A DNA stretch of 12,299 nucleotides, taken from the NCBI GenBank assembly GCA_002771585.1, contig PCTT01000002.1, forward strand, positions 401 through 12,699, written 5' to 3'. Below the pieces are notes generated by a model. That model had not been told where the DNA came from, ran no database searches, and was given only the letters and a program-made list of their open reading frames with translations. Positions 1 through 7,013 of this stretch are shown here, piece by piece (the first letter of the stretch is position 1; every line of letters begins with the position of its first letter). The position numbers were made by a program, and so were the translations under genes. This DNA comes from Candidatus Campbellbacteria bacterium CG22_combo_CG10-13_8_21_14_all_36_13 (lineage in GTDB: Bacteria > Patescibacteriota > Minisyncoccia > Phycocordibacterales > PCTT01).

Positions 1-5
1 AATAC

Positions 6-36
6 ACCCGATAGCTGGAGGAGTTCGGGTTTTATT
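6..36 (+). terminator. Hairpin with T-rich tail upstream of the RT gene
   Basis: A 6-bp perfect stem (6-11 with 25-30) encloses a 13-nt loop and is followed by TTTATTG, so the stretch looks like a short intrinsic terminator. It could end a gene lying left of the window or act as a leader hairpin for the reverse transcriptase that starts at 45. The loop contains GGAGGAG, but this is too far from the ATG to serve as its ribosome binding site. The window edge prevents a decision. Confidence 0.35.
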
Positions 37-44
37 GTATCAAA

Positions 45-1307
45 ATGAGTAATTTAATTACCAAAGTATCTAGAAATTCAAGTCTCAAAAAGGCTTGGTT
101 TAATATTAAACACAGACCAGACTCAAGAGGCCTTGACGGAGTAACTATTGATGAATTTGAATCTAATTTAAGTGATGAACTAAGTCGTCTAAGACAAAAT
201 CTACTATCTGGAAGATATAAGTTTACTCCACTTAAAGGCGTGGCTATCGATAAGGAAAGTGGTGCGGGCAAAAGACCGCTGAAAGTACCAGCCGTTAGAG
301 ATAGGGTTATTCAAAAATCGATTGAATTAGTTATTAGGCCCTTTATAAAACGTAAGTACAAAATTGAAAACCCTGCTAGCTTTGCTTACATAAGAAATCG
401 CTCTGTTGAGGACGCAATTAAGAAAATTATTCAATTTCGCAAAGAGGGTTACGGGTGGGTATATAAAGCAGACATTGAAAAGTTTTTTGATACAGTTGAT
501 GTTAATTTACTCCTAAATGAATTAATTTATCCATGCCTACCAGATGACAGTCTAAACCAAATAATAAAAGATGCTCTGACTATTGAACTTGGTAATGTCG
601 AAGCACTAGAAAAAGCTAAAGTTTACGATATCTTTCCTGGCTCAGGCATACCTCAAGGAGGAACTCTTTCTCCTCTATTTGCAAATGTGTATTTAAATCC
701 CTTTGACATGGAGATGCTTGGAAATGACTACAAGCTTGTCAGATACGCAGATGACCTAATTGTTCTATGTAAAGACGAGAGCGAAGCAAAAAATGCAGAT
801 GCCTTAGCAAGAAGAATAATTGAAAAAGACCTGAAACTGAAGATTCATCCGACTAAAATAGGTAAACCAAGAGGTAAGGAGAAAAACAGCCATATCATGC
901 CAGCTAAAGAGTTTGAGTTCCTGGGAATACGTTTTCAGGGCTCTAAAATATATCCTGCACCCAGCAAATTTGAAAAAGTTGTGAGTAAAATCAAAATGCA
1001 GGCCAAGAATCCAGAGGATTTCAATTTAATTGGTAGGCTTAATTATCTCAAGTCCATAGTTGAAAGGTGGGGAGCTAATTATCATTATACTGATTACGAT
1101 AAAGCACTATATGCTGGACTAGATAAACATTTAGAAATAGTGGTGCGACAGATGTTTATTAACAGTGGCTACGAGTTCTCTAAAAAGATAACACCAGAAG
1201 ATAGCTTAAAAAAGGTTGGATTAATTACTTTTAAACAAAGTCTCAATCATTACAAAGGATTAATTGCTTACAGAAGAGAGGCAAGAAAAAAGACTGCAGG
1301 TAGTTAG
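45..1307 (+). CDS. Stand-alone group II-type reverse transcriptase
   Basis: RNA-templated DNA polymerase of the retron/group II intron superfamily, 420 aa. Visible motifs are the RT0-RT2 region (about 25-120), the first catalytic Asp in KADIEKFFDT (D143), IPQGGTLSP (202-210), the active-site YADD (234-237) and the palm/thumb motif FLGIRF (292-297). A short thumb or maturase X-like segment with RWGANYH (341-347) follows. No HNH endonuclease domain is seen. The IPQG motif fits group II-type enzymes; diversity-generating retroelement RTs normally carry a different motif there. No domain V-like ribozyme sequence follows, because a convergent gene begins 9 nt past the stop. It may be a free-standing group II-like RT, some of which act in phage defence, or an intron remnant whose RNA is lost. 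The ATG at 45 lacks a Shine-Dalgarno motif. Family call is firm, role is not. Confidence 0.92.
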   Translation: MSNLITKVSRNSSLKKAWFNIKHRPDSRGLDGVTIDEFESNLSDELSRLRQNLLSGRYKFTPLKGVAIDKESGAGKRPLKVPAVRDRVIQKSIELVIRPFIKRKYKIENPASFAYIRNRSVEDAIKKIIQFRKEGYGWVYKADIEKFFDTVDVNLLLNELIYPCLPDDSLNQIIKDALTIELGNVEALEKAKVYDIFPGSGIPQGGTLSPLFANVYLNPFDMEMLGNDYKLVRYADDLIVLCKDESEAKNADALARRIIEKDLKLKIHPTKIGKPRGKEKNSHIMPAKEFEFLGIRFQGSKIYPAPSKFEKVVSKIKMQAKNPEDFNLIGRLNYLKSIVERWGANYHYTDYDKALYAGLDKHLEIVVRQMFINSGYEFSKKITPEDSLKKVGLITFKQSLNHYKGLIAYRREARKKTAGS

Positions 1308-1316
1308 TAGTTGTGT

Positions 1317-1754
1317 TTACTCAATGTCTTTTTTGGTTCCAGAAACTATACCCGCAAAAAGTAGGCCCATTAGCAACAAGTTATTAGCCGAGGTTCTTGC
1401 AAACTTAGCCCACTCAGGAATGTCTAAATCCCTTGTGTCTTCAATATATTGCTCGGCGCAAGGCCCTCTCCCATCATTCTGGCAGACTATTTCTCCAGTT
1501 GGATAGCTGGGACCATGTGGCATGTAACGATTAACATAAAAAGTTAATCCAGCCCCCACTACCAGAAGAATCCATATCGTGGCCGTGGTAACTTTCCTGA
1601 GTTTTCCTGTCAGAATATCAGACAGCAGAAGTTTAATAAAAAGGCCATATATAAATAATAGAATGAAAAAAATACCTCCCATCATCATGTCCCAAATTAG
1701 AGCTAATATACCAACTGCGATGACCGCCTTATGCTTTTTAAAGAAATCAATCAT
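1317..1754 (-). CDS. Small multi-pass membrane protein, last gene of the operon
   Basis: Unrecognised protein of 145 aa with about four hydrophobic segments (roughly 10-24, 26-45, 57-74 and 124-138). A polar loop between the last two (75-122) carries two cysteines, C91 and C99. If this loop is outside the membrane the pair could form a disulfide. The start codon overlaps the stop of the gene upstream as ATGA, a sign of translational coupling. A weak GGAAAT lies just before it. It ends 9 nt from the convergent reverse transcriptase gene with no visible terminator between them. The protein probably works at the membrane with the other operon products; no function can be assigned. Confidence 0.8.
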   Translation of the reverse strand: MIDFFKKHKAVIAVGILALIWDMMMGGIFFILLFIYGLFIKLLLSDILTGKLRKVTTATIWILLVVGAGLTFYVNRYMPHGPSYPTGEIVCQNDGRGPCAEQYIEDTRDLDIPEWAKFARTSANNLLLMGLLFAGIVSGTKKDIE

Positions 1755-2323
1755 ATATTTCCATTTCTTATCTCATGTCTCACTAAGGCATTAAATGTCG
1801 AGAAGGAATCAACCTTTTTCTTGTATTCTGGATTTCCCAATCCTTGTTTTTCCACAAAAATATTTATTCTGTCCTTTAATTCTTCAGGCAAGGGTCGGTC
1901 ATCTCCCTCTCCATGAGAAGTGTCTTCAGGATTACCAAAAACAGGATGATGTTTTGCCACCATGTTTAGCGCTTCTTCGACAGGCTTTCCTTGTTCTAAC
2001 AAGGCCAGATAAAGAGTTGTTTTGGACATTTCATCAACCTTTAACATCATCATTCTTTCCACCCCATGTAAGTTCCACCATGCCCTAATATCTTCATCTC
2101 TGACACCTTCTTTCCTCTTTTTTTCAAGTGAAGCATGAGCCTTTTCATCAGTCTTGGCTTTTTCAATAATAAGGTCCCCAGCCATTGGAGGCATTTTGTT
2201 TTGTTTATCTAATTCTATTGCAGTGTCCAATAAACTTTGCGCTATTTCTCTTGAACCAAGAATACTGGAATACATTTCAAGTAGTTCTTGCTCTATTTGA
2301 TTGTATTTATTGAAAAATCCCAT
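1751..2323 (-). CDS. Conserved-looking soluble helical protein of unknown function
   Basis: A 190-aa protein with no signal peptide or membrane segment, rich in charged residues and probably mostly helical. Landmarks are a Trp-rich motif DIRAWWNLHGVERMMM (around 79-94), HHPVFGNPEDT (around 125-135), and a C-terminal stretch DDRPLPEELKDRINIF followed by FNALVRHEIRNGNI. I have the impression that this WWN(L/M)H...DDRPLPxELKDRINI pattern recurs in hypothetical proteins of varied bacteria, but I cannot name a family. It is the only clearly soluble member of the second half of the operon. It lies 5 nt downstream of the anchored NTF2-like gene and overlaps the next gene by 4 nt. It is a candidate cytoplasmic partner of the membrane proteins around it. 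Confidence 0.82.
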   Translation of the reverse strand: MGFFNKYNQIEQELLEMYSSILGSREIAQSLLDTAIELDKQNKMPPMAGDLIIEKAKTDEKAHASLEKKRKEGVRDEDIRAWWNLHGVERMMMLKVDEMSKTTLYLALLEQGKPVEEALNMVAKHHPVFGNPEDTSHGEGDDRPLPEELKDRINIFVEKQGLGNPEYKKKVDSFSTFNALVRHEIRNGNI

Positions 2324-2328
2324 GCTAT

Positions 2329-2745
2329 TTACTTTATTTCATTTGCGATTTTCCACCCTGAGCCCATTTTAATCATTTCATAATTTACTACGTATGATTC
2401 TTTCTCACGTGTTAACTCTACTTGTAAAAACGCTTTTCCACTTTGACGTTCATATTGACTACGCAGAACCTCAAACTCCTTTATAGGCAACACTCTAAGA
2501 TGGCGTTCTTTCTCGCTCACACACCTCTGGCGCCACACATCAGTATCAGATGCAACATATTGAACGAAGGCATCACAGTTTCCTACAATACGGTGAGTTG
2601 TCGCTTTTTCAAACGCCCTTACTGCAGAACTTTTCTGAAATAAACCACTGTAAAAAGTCGAGGCCACAACCAACCCCGCGACTATAATTACAAAAGCTTT
2701 ATTTTTGTTTGGTTGAGAATTCCAAAAATTACTAGCTGTTTTCAT
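2329..2745 (-). CDS. Single-pass membrane protein with NTF2-like outer domain
   Basis: A 138-aa protein with a short basic N-terminus, one transmembrane helix (about 17-34) and a domain of about 100 residues probably outside the membrane. The C-terminal pattern, alternating strands then MIKMGSGWKIANEIK, resembles the last strands of NTF2/SnoaL-like or DUF4878-type domains, which commonly end in a G-x-WKI motif. I base this on pattern only. The ATG at 2745 lies 10 nt after the upstream stop and is preferred over a TTG at 2766 that would overlap the upstream gene. Two cysteines (around 57 and 75) may pair. NTF2-like domains are often small-ligand or protein-interaction modules; no catalytic role is claimed. 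Confidence 0.75.
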   Translation of the reverse strand: MKTASNFWNSQPNKNKAFVIIVAGLVVASTFYSGLFQKSSAVRAFEKATTHRIVGNCDAFVQYVASDTDVWRQRCVSEKERHLRVLPIKEFEVLRSQYERQSGKAFLQVELTREKESYVVNYEMIKMGSGWKIANEIK

Positions 2746-2755
2746 GTAGTTTGAT

Positions 2756-3574
2756 TTAAGATTCAATAAAGGTTGCTTTTACACGCTTAGATTTAACCAT
2801 GTAGGTGCCCCAAATTATAGCCCCGATAACAGTCCTAGCCACTTCAGAGCCTTGTTCAGAAATAAGCTGATTCATTTCTTCTCTCACTTCGAATGGAAAA
2901 TTAAAGGAGGTAAATATCAGATAATCTATAATCATATAAATTGCACCAGATACTAAGAAGAGTATGTAATACTTTGGAAATAATTTATTCCTCTTAAAGT
3001 AAAGATAAATTAAATAGAAGCCAGCAAGCAGGAATAACATATCTAAAATCAACTCAAATTTTAATAATCCTGCGTATCCTGGAATATAAACATCAGAAGT
3101 AGGATTGCTTACATATTCCACTGCGCCACTTGTAAATAACGATACGCTCTCAGCTATACCGTAAATCGAGAAGCCAACACTGATAAAAAGAGCTAGCCCA
3201 ACAACCGCCAACCATCCATTTAATCCTTTGAATTTATTCATTTCTTCCTCGGTCAAATTAAATGACCTTTCTAATGCAAAACCTTCTCTACGCCATTTAA
3301 TTACAAAAGTTACTAAGACCGCAAGTATGGCTGACAAAAATACGACTCCGATAAAAGCATCCGCGAATCCATCTCCGTATCCATCAATTAACCCAAAAAA
3401 TATTGTGAGAATTACAGCAATAACAACAGAAGAACGTAACCAGGTTCTGGAGAATTTGAATTCAACTGCTTGGATAGCACCTACTGCTGAAACAGGGTCC
3501 GAAACAGCCTCACCACACTTAGTGCAGAATTTTGCTCTATCATTTATTGCTGTTCCGCAGTGTTTACAAAACAT
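2756..3574 (-). CDS. Zinc-ribbon DUF2569-like polytopic membrane protein
   Basis: A 272-aa protein beginning with a double-CxxC zinc ribbon (C3, C6, C17, C20; FCKHCG...FCTKCG), then about six hydrophobic helices (around 45-62, 73-92, 119-142, 170-193, 201-223, 247-260). Residues 116-269 match the shape of DUF2569: a GLNGWLAVVG start, a long middle pair of helices ending in FKRNKLFP, and the typical C-terminus IWGTYMVKSKRVKATF. DUF2569 has no established function. The ribbon is probably cytoplasmic. Spacing to the protease gene upstream is 1 nt and to the next gene about 10 nt, so they are very likely co-transcribed. The first two helices are an addition to the usual DUF2569 core. Confidence 0.88.
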   Translation of the reverse strand: MFCKHCGTAINDRAKFCTKCGEAVSDPVSAVGAIQAVEFKFSRTWLRSSVVIAVILTIFFGLIDGYGDGFADAFIGVVFLSAILAVLVTFVIKWRREGFALERSFNLTEEEMNKFKGLNGWLAVVGLALFISVGFSIYGIAESVSLFTSGAVEYVSNPTSDVYIPGYAGLLKFELILDMLFLLAGFYLIYLYFKRNKLFPKYYILFLVSGAIYMIIDYLIFTSFNFPFEVREEMNQLISEQGSEVARTVIGAIIWGTYMVKSKRVKATFIES

Positions 3575-3575
3575 A

Positions 3576-4475
3576 TTATTGTTCGTTTAATGCTGTACTT
3601 AGTTTATCAGAAAATTCCAGAATCAACTCGGTAGAGATAATCACGCCAAGGTTTTGGTATGTACCCTCACTAATCGCAACAGGTACACCCACCATACAGC
3701 CTGACTCATCTACAGCTAATCCTCCAGAGTTTCCCTCATCTATTTTAGCTGAGGTGAGAATGACACCCTCGTCGGAGAAACTACTAAGAACTCCCTCGGT
3801 GATTGTTAGGTAATATCCTCCGCTTGTTTGAGGGTAGCCCAATATTCTTATTGAATCTCCAAGTTTATTTGTCTTAAACTGACAAATATCGTCATGTTTA
3901 TATTGTTCATCAAAAATTGATACGAACTTTTTCGGATACCTACCATAGACTACTCCATCTTCATCTGTGAACACATCATATATCTCAAGATATGCTAAAT
4001 CATATTCATCGCTTAACCCAGGAATAACTATTGGTTGTGCCCAATATACCTCATCTGGTTCGCCTGTCTGTTGATTAGGGAGAATGACTAGACATCCTTC
4101 ATCTCCAGTCAGGATGTATTCCTCATCTTGAGGAATAATATGCGAGTTTGTAAGTATTATTCCTTCAGGGGTAATAACTGTTCCTGACCCGCCACTAGCA
4201 TCAGTATATTCGCTATCACACAACACATTCACCACTGAACTAGTAATCACTCGATTATCAACCTGTCTATCACCTGATACAAAGGAAAAGGGCCTATCTG
4301 CAAATATTATGTAGAACACCAGGACAATTAGACCTCCTGCAATAATTTTAAAAACCAGAGGTTTGTCCACAGAAACCTGCTTTTCTTTTTGCATGTTTTC
4401 TACAATTTTTTCTCCGCAGTAATTACAGAACTTATTCCCATCCTTAATTTCTTTGTTGCACTTATCGCATTGCAT
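3576..4475 (-). CDS. Membrane-anchored trypsin-like (HtrA-type) protease with zinc ribbon
   Basis: Predicted serine endopeptidase of 299 aa. Order: zinc ribbon at 3-20 (CDKC...FCNYC), basic linker, one transmembrane helix (about 40-59), then a chymotrypsin-fold domain (80-290). The catalytic triad is readable: H112 in ILTNSHII, D159 in YDLAYLEI and S250 in DEGNSGGLAV, with GSGTVI before the His as in S1C/HtrA proteases. There is no PDZ domain after it, so it is a short HtrA relative. The single helix and an acidic catalytic domain suggest the ribbon is cytoplasmic and the protease outside the membrane. It lies in the middle of the zinc-ribbon operon with 1-2 nt gaps on both sides, suggesting it processes an envelope substrate, perhaps another operon product; the substrate is inference. 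Confidence 0.92.
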   Translation of the reverse strand: MQCDKCNKEIKDGNKFCNYCGEKIVENMQKEKQVSVDKPLVFKIIAGGLIVLVFYIIFADRPFSFVSGDRQVDNRVITSSVVNVLCDSEYTDASGGSGTVITPEGIILTNSHIIPQDEEYILTGDEGCLVILPNQQTGEPDEVYWAQPIVIPGLSDEYDLAYLEIYDVFTDEDGVVYGRYPKKFVSIFDEQYKHDDICQFKTNKLGDSIRILGYPQTSGGYYLTITEGVLSSFSDEGVILTSAKIDEGNSGGLAVDESGCMVGVPVAISEGTYQNLGVIISTELILEFSDKLSTALNEQ

Positions 4476-4477
4476 GA

Positions 4478-4936
4478 CTATTCAATCATATTTTTAGCTC
4501 CGCAATTCCCACAAAATTTTATTTCCCCAGTTAATCCAGTACCGCAGTTGGAACAAAAAGTTAAGGGAGAATCATCTGATTTAATACTTTGTTCTACTTC
4601 TGCCTCAACAATTTCACTTTCTCTGTTAGGTAAAAGAGATAATCTTGTTTTGTATTCATTTTCGGTAATCTTTCCATCAATCAGTAGTTGATTAGCCTCA
4701 GCAAAAGGTTTTATTTCATCGGCCTGTGCGGATTTTAATTCAACTCCGTACTGACATATAGGACAGCTTAAAAAATGCTTATTTTCATATGGGAAAACAG
4801 GAATAAAGAATAGGGTGAACCATGTAGATATTTTGTTTAATAGCCAGTATTCTGAATTGTTGCAATGGCTACATTGCTGTTTGAATGTTGGTCCTACGTT
4901 ATTTATTTTTTGATGCCCCCAGCCAAAAATAATCAT
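4478..4936 (-). CDS. Zinc-ribbon protein with SHOCT-like segment
   Basis: A 152-aa protein with three parts. Residues 1-65 resemble the zinc_ribbon_15 type: a short hydrophobic start MIIFGWGH, CSHC (22-25), the motif WFTLFFIPVFPY (39-50), then CPIC (58-61). Residues 80-102 (ANQLLIDGKITENEYKTRL) look like a SHOCT motif, a short helical oligomerisation module. The C-terminus carries a second ribbon, FCSNC (127-131) and FCGNC (141-145), a mirror of the N-terminal ribbons of its neighbours. The hydrophobic patch makes one membrane contact possible. The ATG at 4936 is chosen because it sits 10 nt after the upstream stop; a start at 4999 would overlap the previous gene by 53 nt. No enzymatic role is indicated; it could be a scaffold. 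Confidence 0.85.
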   Translation of the reverse strand: MIIFGWGHQKINNVGPTFKQQCSHCNNSEYWLLNKISTWFTLFFIPVFPYENKHFLSCPICQYGVELKSAQADEIKPFAEANQLLIDGKITENEYKTRLSLLPNRESEIVEAEVEQSIKSDDSPLTFCSNCGTGLTGEIKFCGNCGAKNMIE

Positions 4937-4946
4937 GTTTTTATAA

Positions 4947-5351
4947 TTAAAATAGTTTTCTAAATTCCTCCCTCCATTTAGGGCTAATCCCAAAAGCAAC
5001 GTACAAGGTTGTGATTTTTACAAGTCTGATTATCACAACGCAAATGACAAGGGCCAATAATGCATACCAAAATGCTTCTCCATAGGTATCTTCATATCTG
5101 CGTGAATAAATATTGTATCCAGAACTATTTACTGACCATACTGTCGGAACAATCCAAAGAACCTGAAGATATATAAAAAGGTAAGCCACTTTTAGTAAAC
5201 GATGCCACCATCTCTCACCAGATAAAACCTCCTTGTGATTTGTTTTCTGCTTACTCGAAGTTTTTGTGGTCTCTGCCGTATGTCCACAAGAGGTACAAAA
5301 CCTGTGAGATGTATCTAGTTTATTTCCGCAATTTTCACAGTACATAATCAT
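4947..5351 (-). CDS. Zinc-ribbon two-helix membrane protein
   Basis: A 134-aa protein. The N-terminal zinc ribbon reads YCENCG...FCTSCG (cysteines at 5, 8, 19, 22), followed by a basic Ser/Thr/Lys linker (27-46). Two hydrophobic segments follow (about 53-72 and 91-115), separated by a Tyr-rich loop with SGYNIYSRRYEDTYGEAFWY, and a short charged tail (WREEFRKLF). The family is unknown. The ribbon and C-terminus are probably both cytoplasmic with one outer loop. The gap is 9 nt to the upstream gene and 10 nt to the next. ATGs at 5351 and 5345 are both possible starts; neither has a Shine-Dalgarno motif. Confidence 0.83.
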   Translation of the reverse strand: MIMYCENCGNKLDTSHRFCTSCGHTAETTKTSSKQKTNHKEVLSGERWWHRLLKVAYLFIYLQVLWIVPTVWSVNSSGYNIYSRRYEDTYGEAFWYALLALVICVVIIRLVKITTLYVAFGISPKWREEFRKLF

Positions 5352-5360
5352 AAATTTAAG

Positions 5361-6221
5361 TTAGTAGGCGTTAAATTGAGCAGGGTCAACCGAGCTAGTT
5401 TCTGCTGTCCCGCCGACCACAGGGTGTAAGGTCACCTCATTTATCGTGTAGTACTCATAAGAGTAATCACTAGTTGTTGTGAAATCAAAAGTCTCGTCAA
5501 AGGACGAGTACTGGATATCACGTCTAAATCCCTGGTTAACCGAGTCCCAGTCCCGCCCCTGAGCAAAAGCAAGCCAGTACACTCCGTCTGAAATACCAGT
5601 AATTGTGTAATTACTGTTGGCTTTAATATAGACTGTAAAAACTGAAGTTCCTCCTCTAATGAGTTTTGCAATAGTGTCTAAATTTGAACCATTTTTTATA
5701 CGAAGCTCCCCATTTCCATAAAAGTAAGTGCTGTTTTTCTTAAGAACTGTGCCGTTATTTAGCGATATAAGAGCGGAAGTATCTATGGTTGATTTAAAAG
5801 CTTCACCAGAAGGCTGTTGTATAGGAGCAGGCAGGGGTGCTTTTGTTCCGCTGGATGTATCTTCACCAGAAAGTGCCCAAGTTACTAAAATCACACCCAC
5901 CAGAATTCCAGCATACTTATTAAAGATAAGTTTAGACCAATCTATTTCCTTGTTTAAAGGACTAGAGAATGAATAATCGGCTTCGTTAGTACTCTTTTTA
6001 GTAGTATGCGCACTGTGGGTATTGTGATTCTCTCTAGTGGGTATTTTCTCTATTAAGGTACGGTTACAGTTTGAACATTTTTCTGTATCCTTTTTGATTT
6101 CAAATTTACAGAACGGACATTGACGGGAAGAGGAAACGGCTTCTGCCTTGCCTCCACAAAATCTGCAAAAATTAGCCGATTTATCTATTTGCTTACCACA
6201 ATGTGCGCAATGCATAGTCAT
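5361..6221 (-). CDS. Double zinc-ribbon anchored protein with large outer beta domain
   Basis: A 286-aa protein with two consecutive zinc ribbons (cysteines at 5, 8, 19, 22 and 35, 38, 49, 52), a polar linker, one transmembrane helix (about 102-118) and a domain of about 150 residues probably outside the membrane. The outer domain starts after a Pro/Ser-rich stalk and reads as strands: YFYGNGELRIKNGSN, VFTVYIKANSNYTITGI, DGVYWLAFAQGRDWD, then FRRDIQYSSFDETFDF and EVTLHPVVGG. I recognise this 'IKNGS...IxDGxYxLxFAxGxDWD...TLxPVxGG' style from anchored proteins of unknown function, but cannot give a family name. The gene overlaps the upstream stop by 4 nt. The ATG at 6215 is an alternative start with AAGAGA before it. 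It is a plausible sensor or surface protein of the operon. Confidence 0.87.
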   Translation of the reverse strand: MTMHCAHCGKQIDKSANFCRFCGGKAEAVSSSRQCPFCKFEIKKDTEKCSNCNRTLIEKIPTRENHNTHSAHTTKKSTNEADYSFSSPLNKEIDWSKLIFNKYAGILVGVILVTWALSGEDTSSGTKAPLPAPIQQPSGEAFKSTIDTSALISLNNGTVLKKNSTYFYGNGELRIKNGSNLDTIAKLIRGGTSVFTVYIKANSNYTITGISDGVYWLAFAQGRDWDSVNQGFRRDIQYSSFDETFDFTTTSDYSYEYYTINEVTLHPVVGGTAETSSVDPAQFNAY

Positions 6222-6517
6222 CTCTTTTTTGAAAATGAAAAAATAGCTAGAATAAGAGCGCCCAAAACATCCATAATCTGCCAGGTCTCCCTTTCAAGAT
6301 AAAAAGGTTTAATTGGATTGAAAAGAATACCTAAAGCAATAAGAACCCACATCCAGATTGAGTTACCTTTCTGAGACGCGATGTAGGCACTGTAGAAAGC
6401 TACAATAGCAACTACCCAACGCAGTAGCTGATAATAACTATATGGATGGTCTCCGAAAGACCCGAGCAAAAGGGCTACGGCAAGTAATATATACCAATTT
6501 TTCTTAATCCAGTTCAT
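6218..6517 (-). CDS. DUF6804-like small membrane protein
   Basis: A 99-aa protein with about four hydrophobic stretches (9-21, 30-46, 53-67, 80-94). The pattern YYQLLRWVVAIVAFYSAYIA, then a helix ending GILFNPIKPFYLERETWQIMD, matches what I know of DUF6804: an 'LRW' first half and 'LFNPI.P..L.R..W...D' second half. Function of the family is unknown. It overlaps the following zinc-ribbon gene by 4 nt (stop TGA inside ATGACT). A 60-nt gap separates it from the gene upstream, the largest inside the operon, and holds an inverted repeat. No Shine-Dalgarno sequence precedes the ATG. Confidence 0.83.
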   Translation of the reverse strand: MNWIKKNWYILLAVALLLGSFGDHPYSYYQLLRWVVAIVAFYSAYIASQKGNSIWMWVLIALGILFNPIKPFYLERETWQIMDVLGALILAIFSFSKKR

Positions 6518-6548
6518 ATGGTCTAATGCTTAAACTTTAAGATACGCC

Positions 6549-6569
6549 TACTTGACAAAAAATCAAGTA
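6549..6569. repeat. 7-bp perfect inverted repeat in operon gap
   Basis: TACTTGA and TCAAGTA are separated by 7 nt in the only sizeable gap inside the minus-strand operon. On the minus strand the loop is TTTTTTG. With no U-run after the stem it is a poor terminator. It could be an operator for an internal promoter (minus strand TTGATT, 16 nt, TATCTT overlaps it) or an mRNA processing hairpin. Confidence 0.3.
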
Positions 6570-6577
6570 ATACGAAT

Positions 6578-6745
6578 TCACTGTTCTTGTTTAGCATTGA
6601 TTTTCCCAGACATTACTTTTTCAATATAGTCATCCAGAATAATTTCTACTAGAGAATGTATATCGTCTCTAATTTTCTCTATCTGCTCGTCAGAATATCT
6701 TTCATCCCCATCAAGAAGCTTTCGGCATTCTTTGATTGAAAGCAT
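6578..6745 (-). CDS. Small soluble protein, 55 aa
   Basis: Short ORF reading MLSIKECRKLLDGDERYSDE, then QIEKIRDDIHSLVEIILDDY and a Lys-rich tail, ending in TGA. It is highly charged and looks like two amphipathic helices. The style (E-C-R-K-L-L, then Y(S/T)DEQIEKIRD, then a helix ending in D-Y) recalls a class of tiny proteins I associate with CPR genomes; I cannot name a family. It sits exactly 1 nt after the stop of the upstream gene, which argues for a real translated gene. No zinc ligand set or membrane segment. Role unknown; it could be a regulatory or adaptor peptide for the operon. Confidence 0.65.
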   Translation of the reverse strand: MLSIKECRKLLDGDERYSDEQIEKIRDDIHSLVEIILDDYIEKVMSGKINAKQEQ

Positions 6746-6746
6746 C

Positions 6747-6998
6747 TTATTTAATAAAGATATATAGATACATGCCTATGACAATCAAAATGTCAGCAAT
6801 AAAAACAAAGGACCTGACATTGTACCAGAATTTAATGACATGGAAATCATCTTTCTCAAGGGAGGTGTTGTAGTAAGTTTTTCCCATCAAATATAGAACA
6901 ACTAAAGTAACAGCAAACACATTCCATAAATAAAAAGGAATCTTATTGAGCAGAAAGTACATTCCTACGATTTCCAAGAAATGAAGTATGGATGTCAT
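6747..6998 (-). CDS. Small three-helix membrane protein, first gene of the operon
   Basis: An 83-aa hydrophobic protein with helices at about 3-20, 24-41 and 63-82, and a charged segment (TSLEKDDFHVIKFWYNVR) between the last two. No recognised family. It is the first gene of the minus-strand operon, starting about 17 nt after the U-run of the structured leader RNA, with no Shine-Dalgarno motif. Termination in the leader would therefore silence this gene first. It abuts the 55-aa gene with a 1-nt gap. Confidence 0.7.
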   Translation of the reverse strand: MTSILHFLEIVGMYFLLNKIPFYLWNVFAVTLVVLYLMGKTYYNTSLEKDDFHVIKFWYNVRSFVFIADILIVIGMYLYIFIK

Positions 6999-7013
6999 AA
7001 TTTTGTTTAGATA

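Noticed and set aside
45..1307. Diversity-generating retroelement RT
   Set aside because: The IPQG motif is of group II type, and I found no template/variable repeat pair with adenine-specific differences.
1308..1400. Group II intron domains V-VI after the RT
   Set aside because: The stretch is the coding end of a convergent gene and shows no short GAAA-capped catalytic hairpin.
1264..1506. Plus-strand ORF after the RT
   Set aside because: It overlaps the RT end and the antisense of the last operon gene, and resembles no protein pattern.
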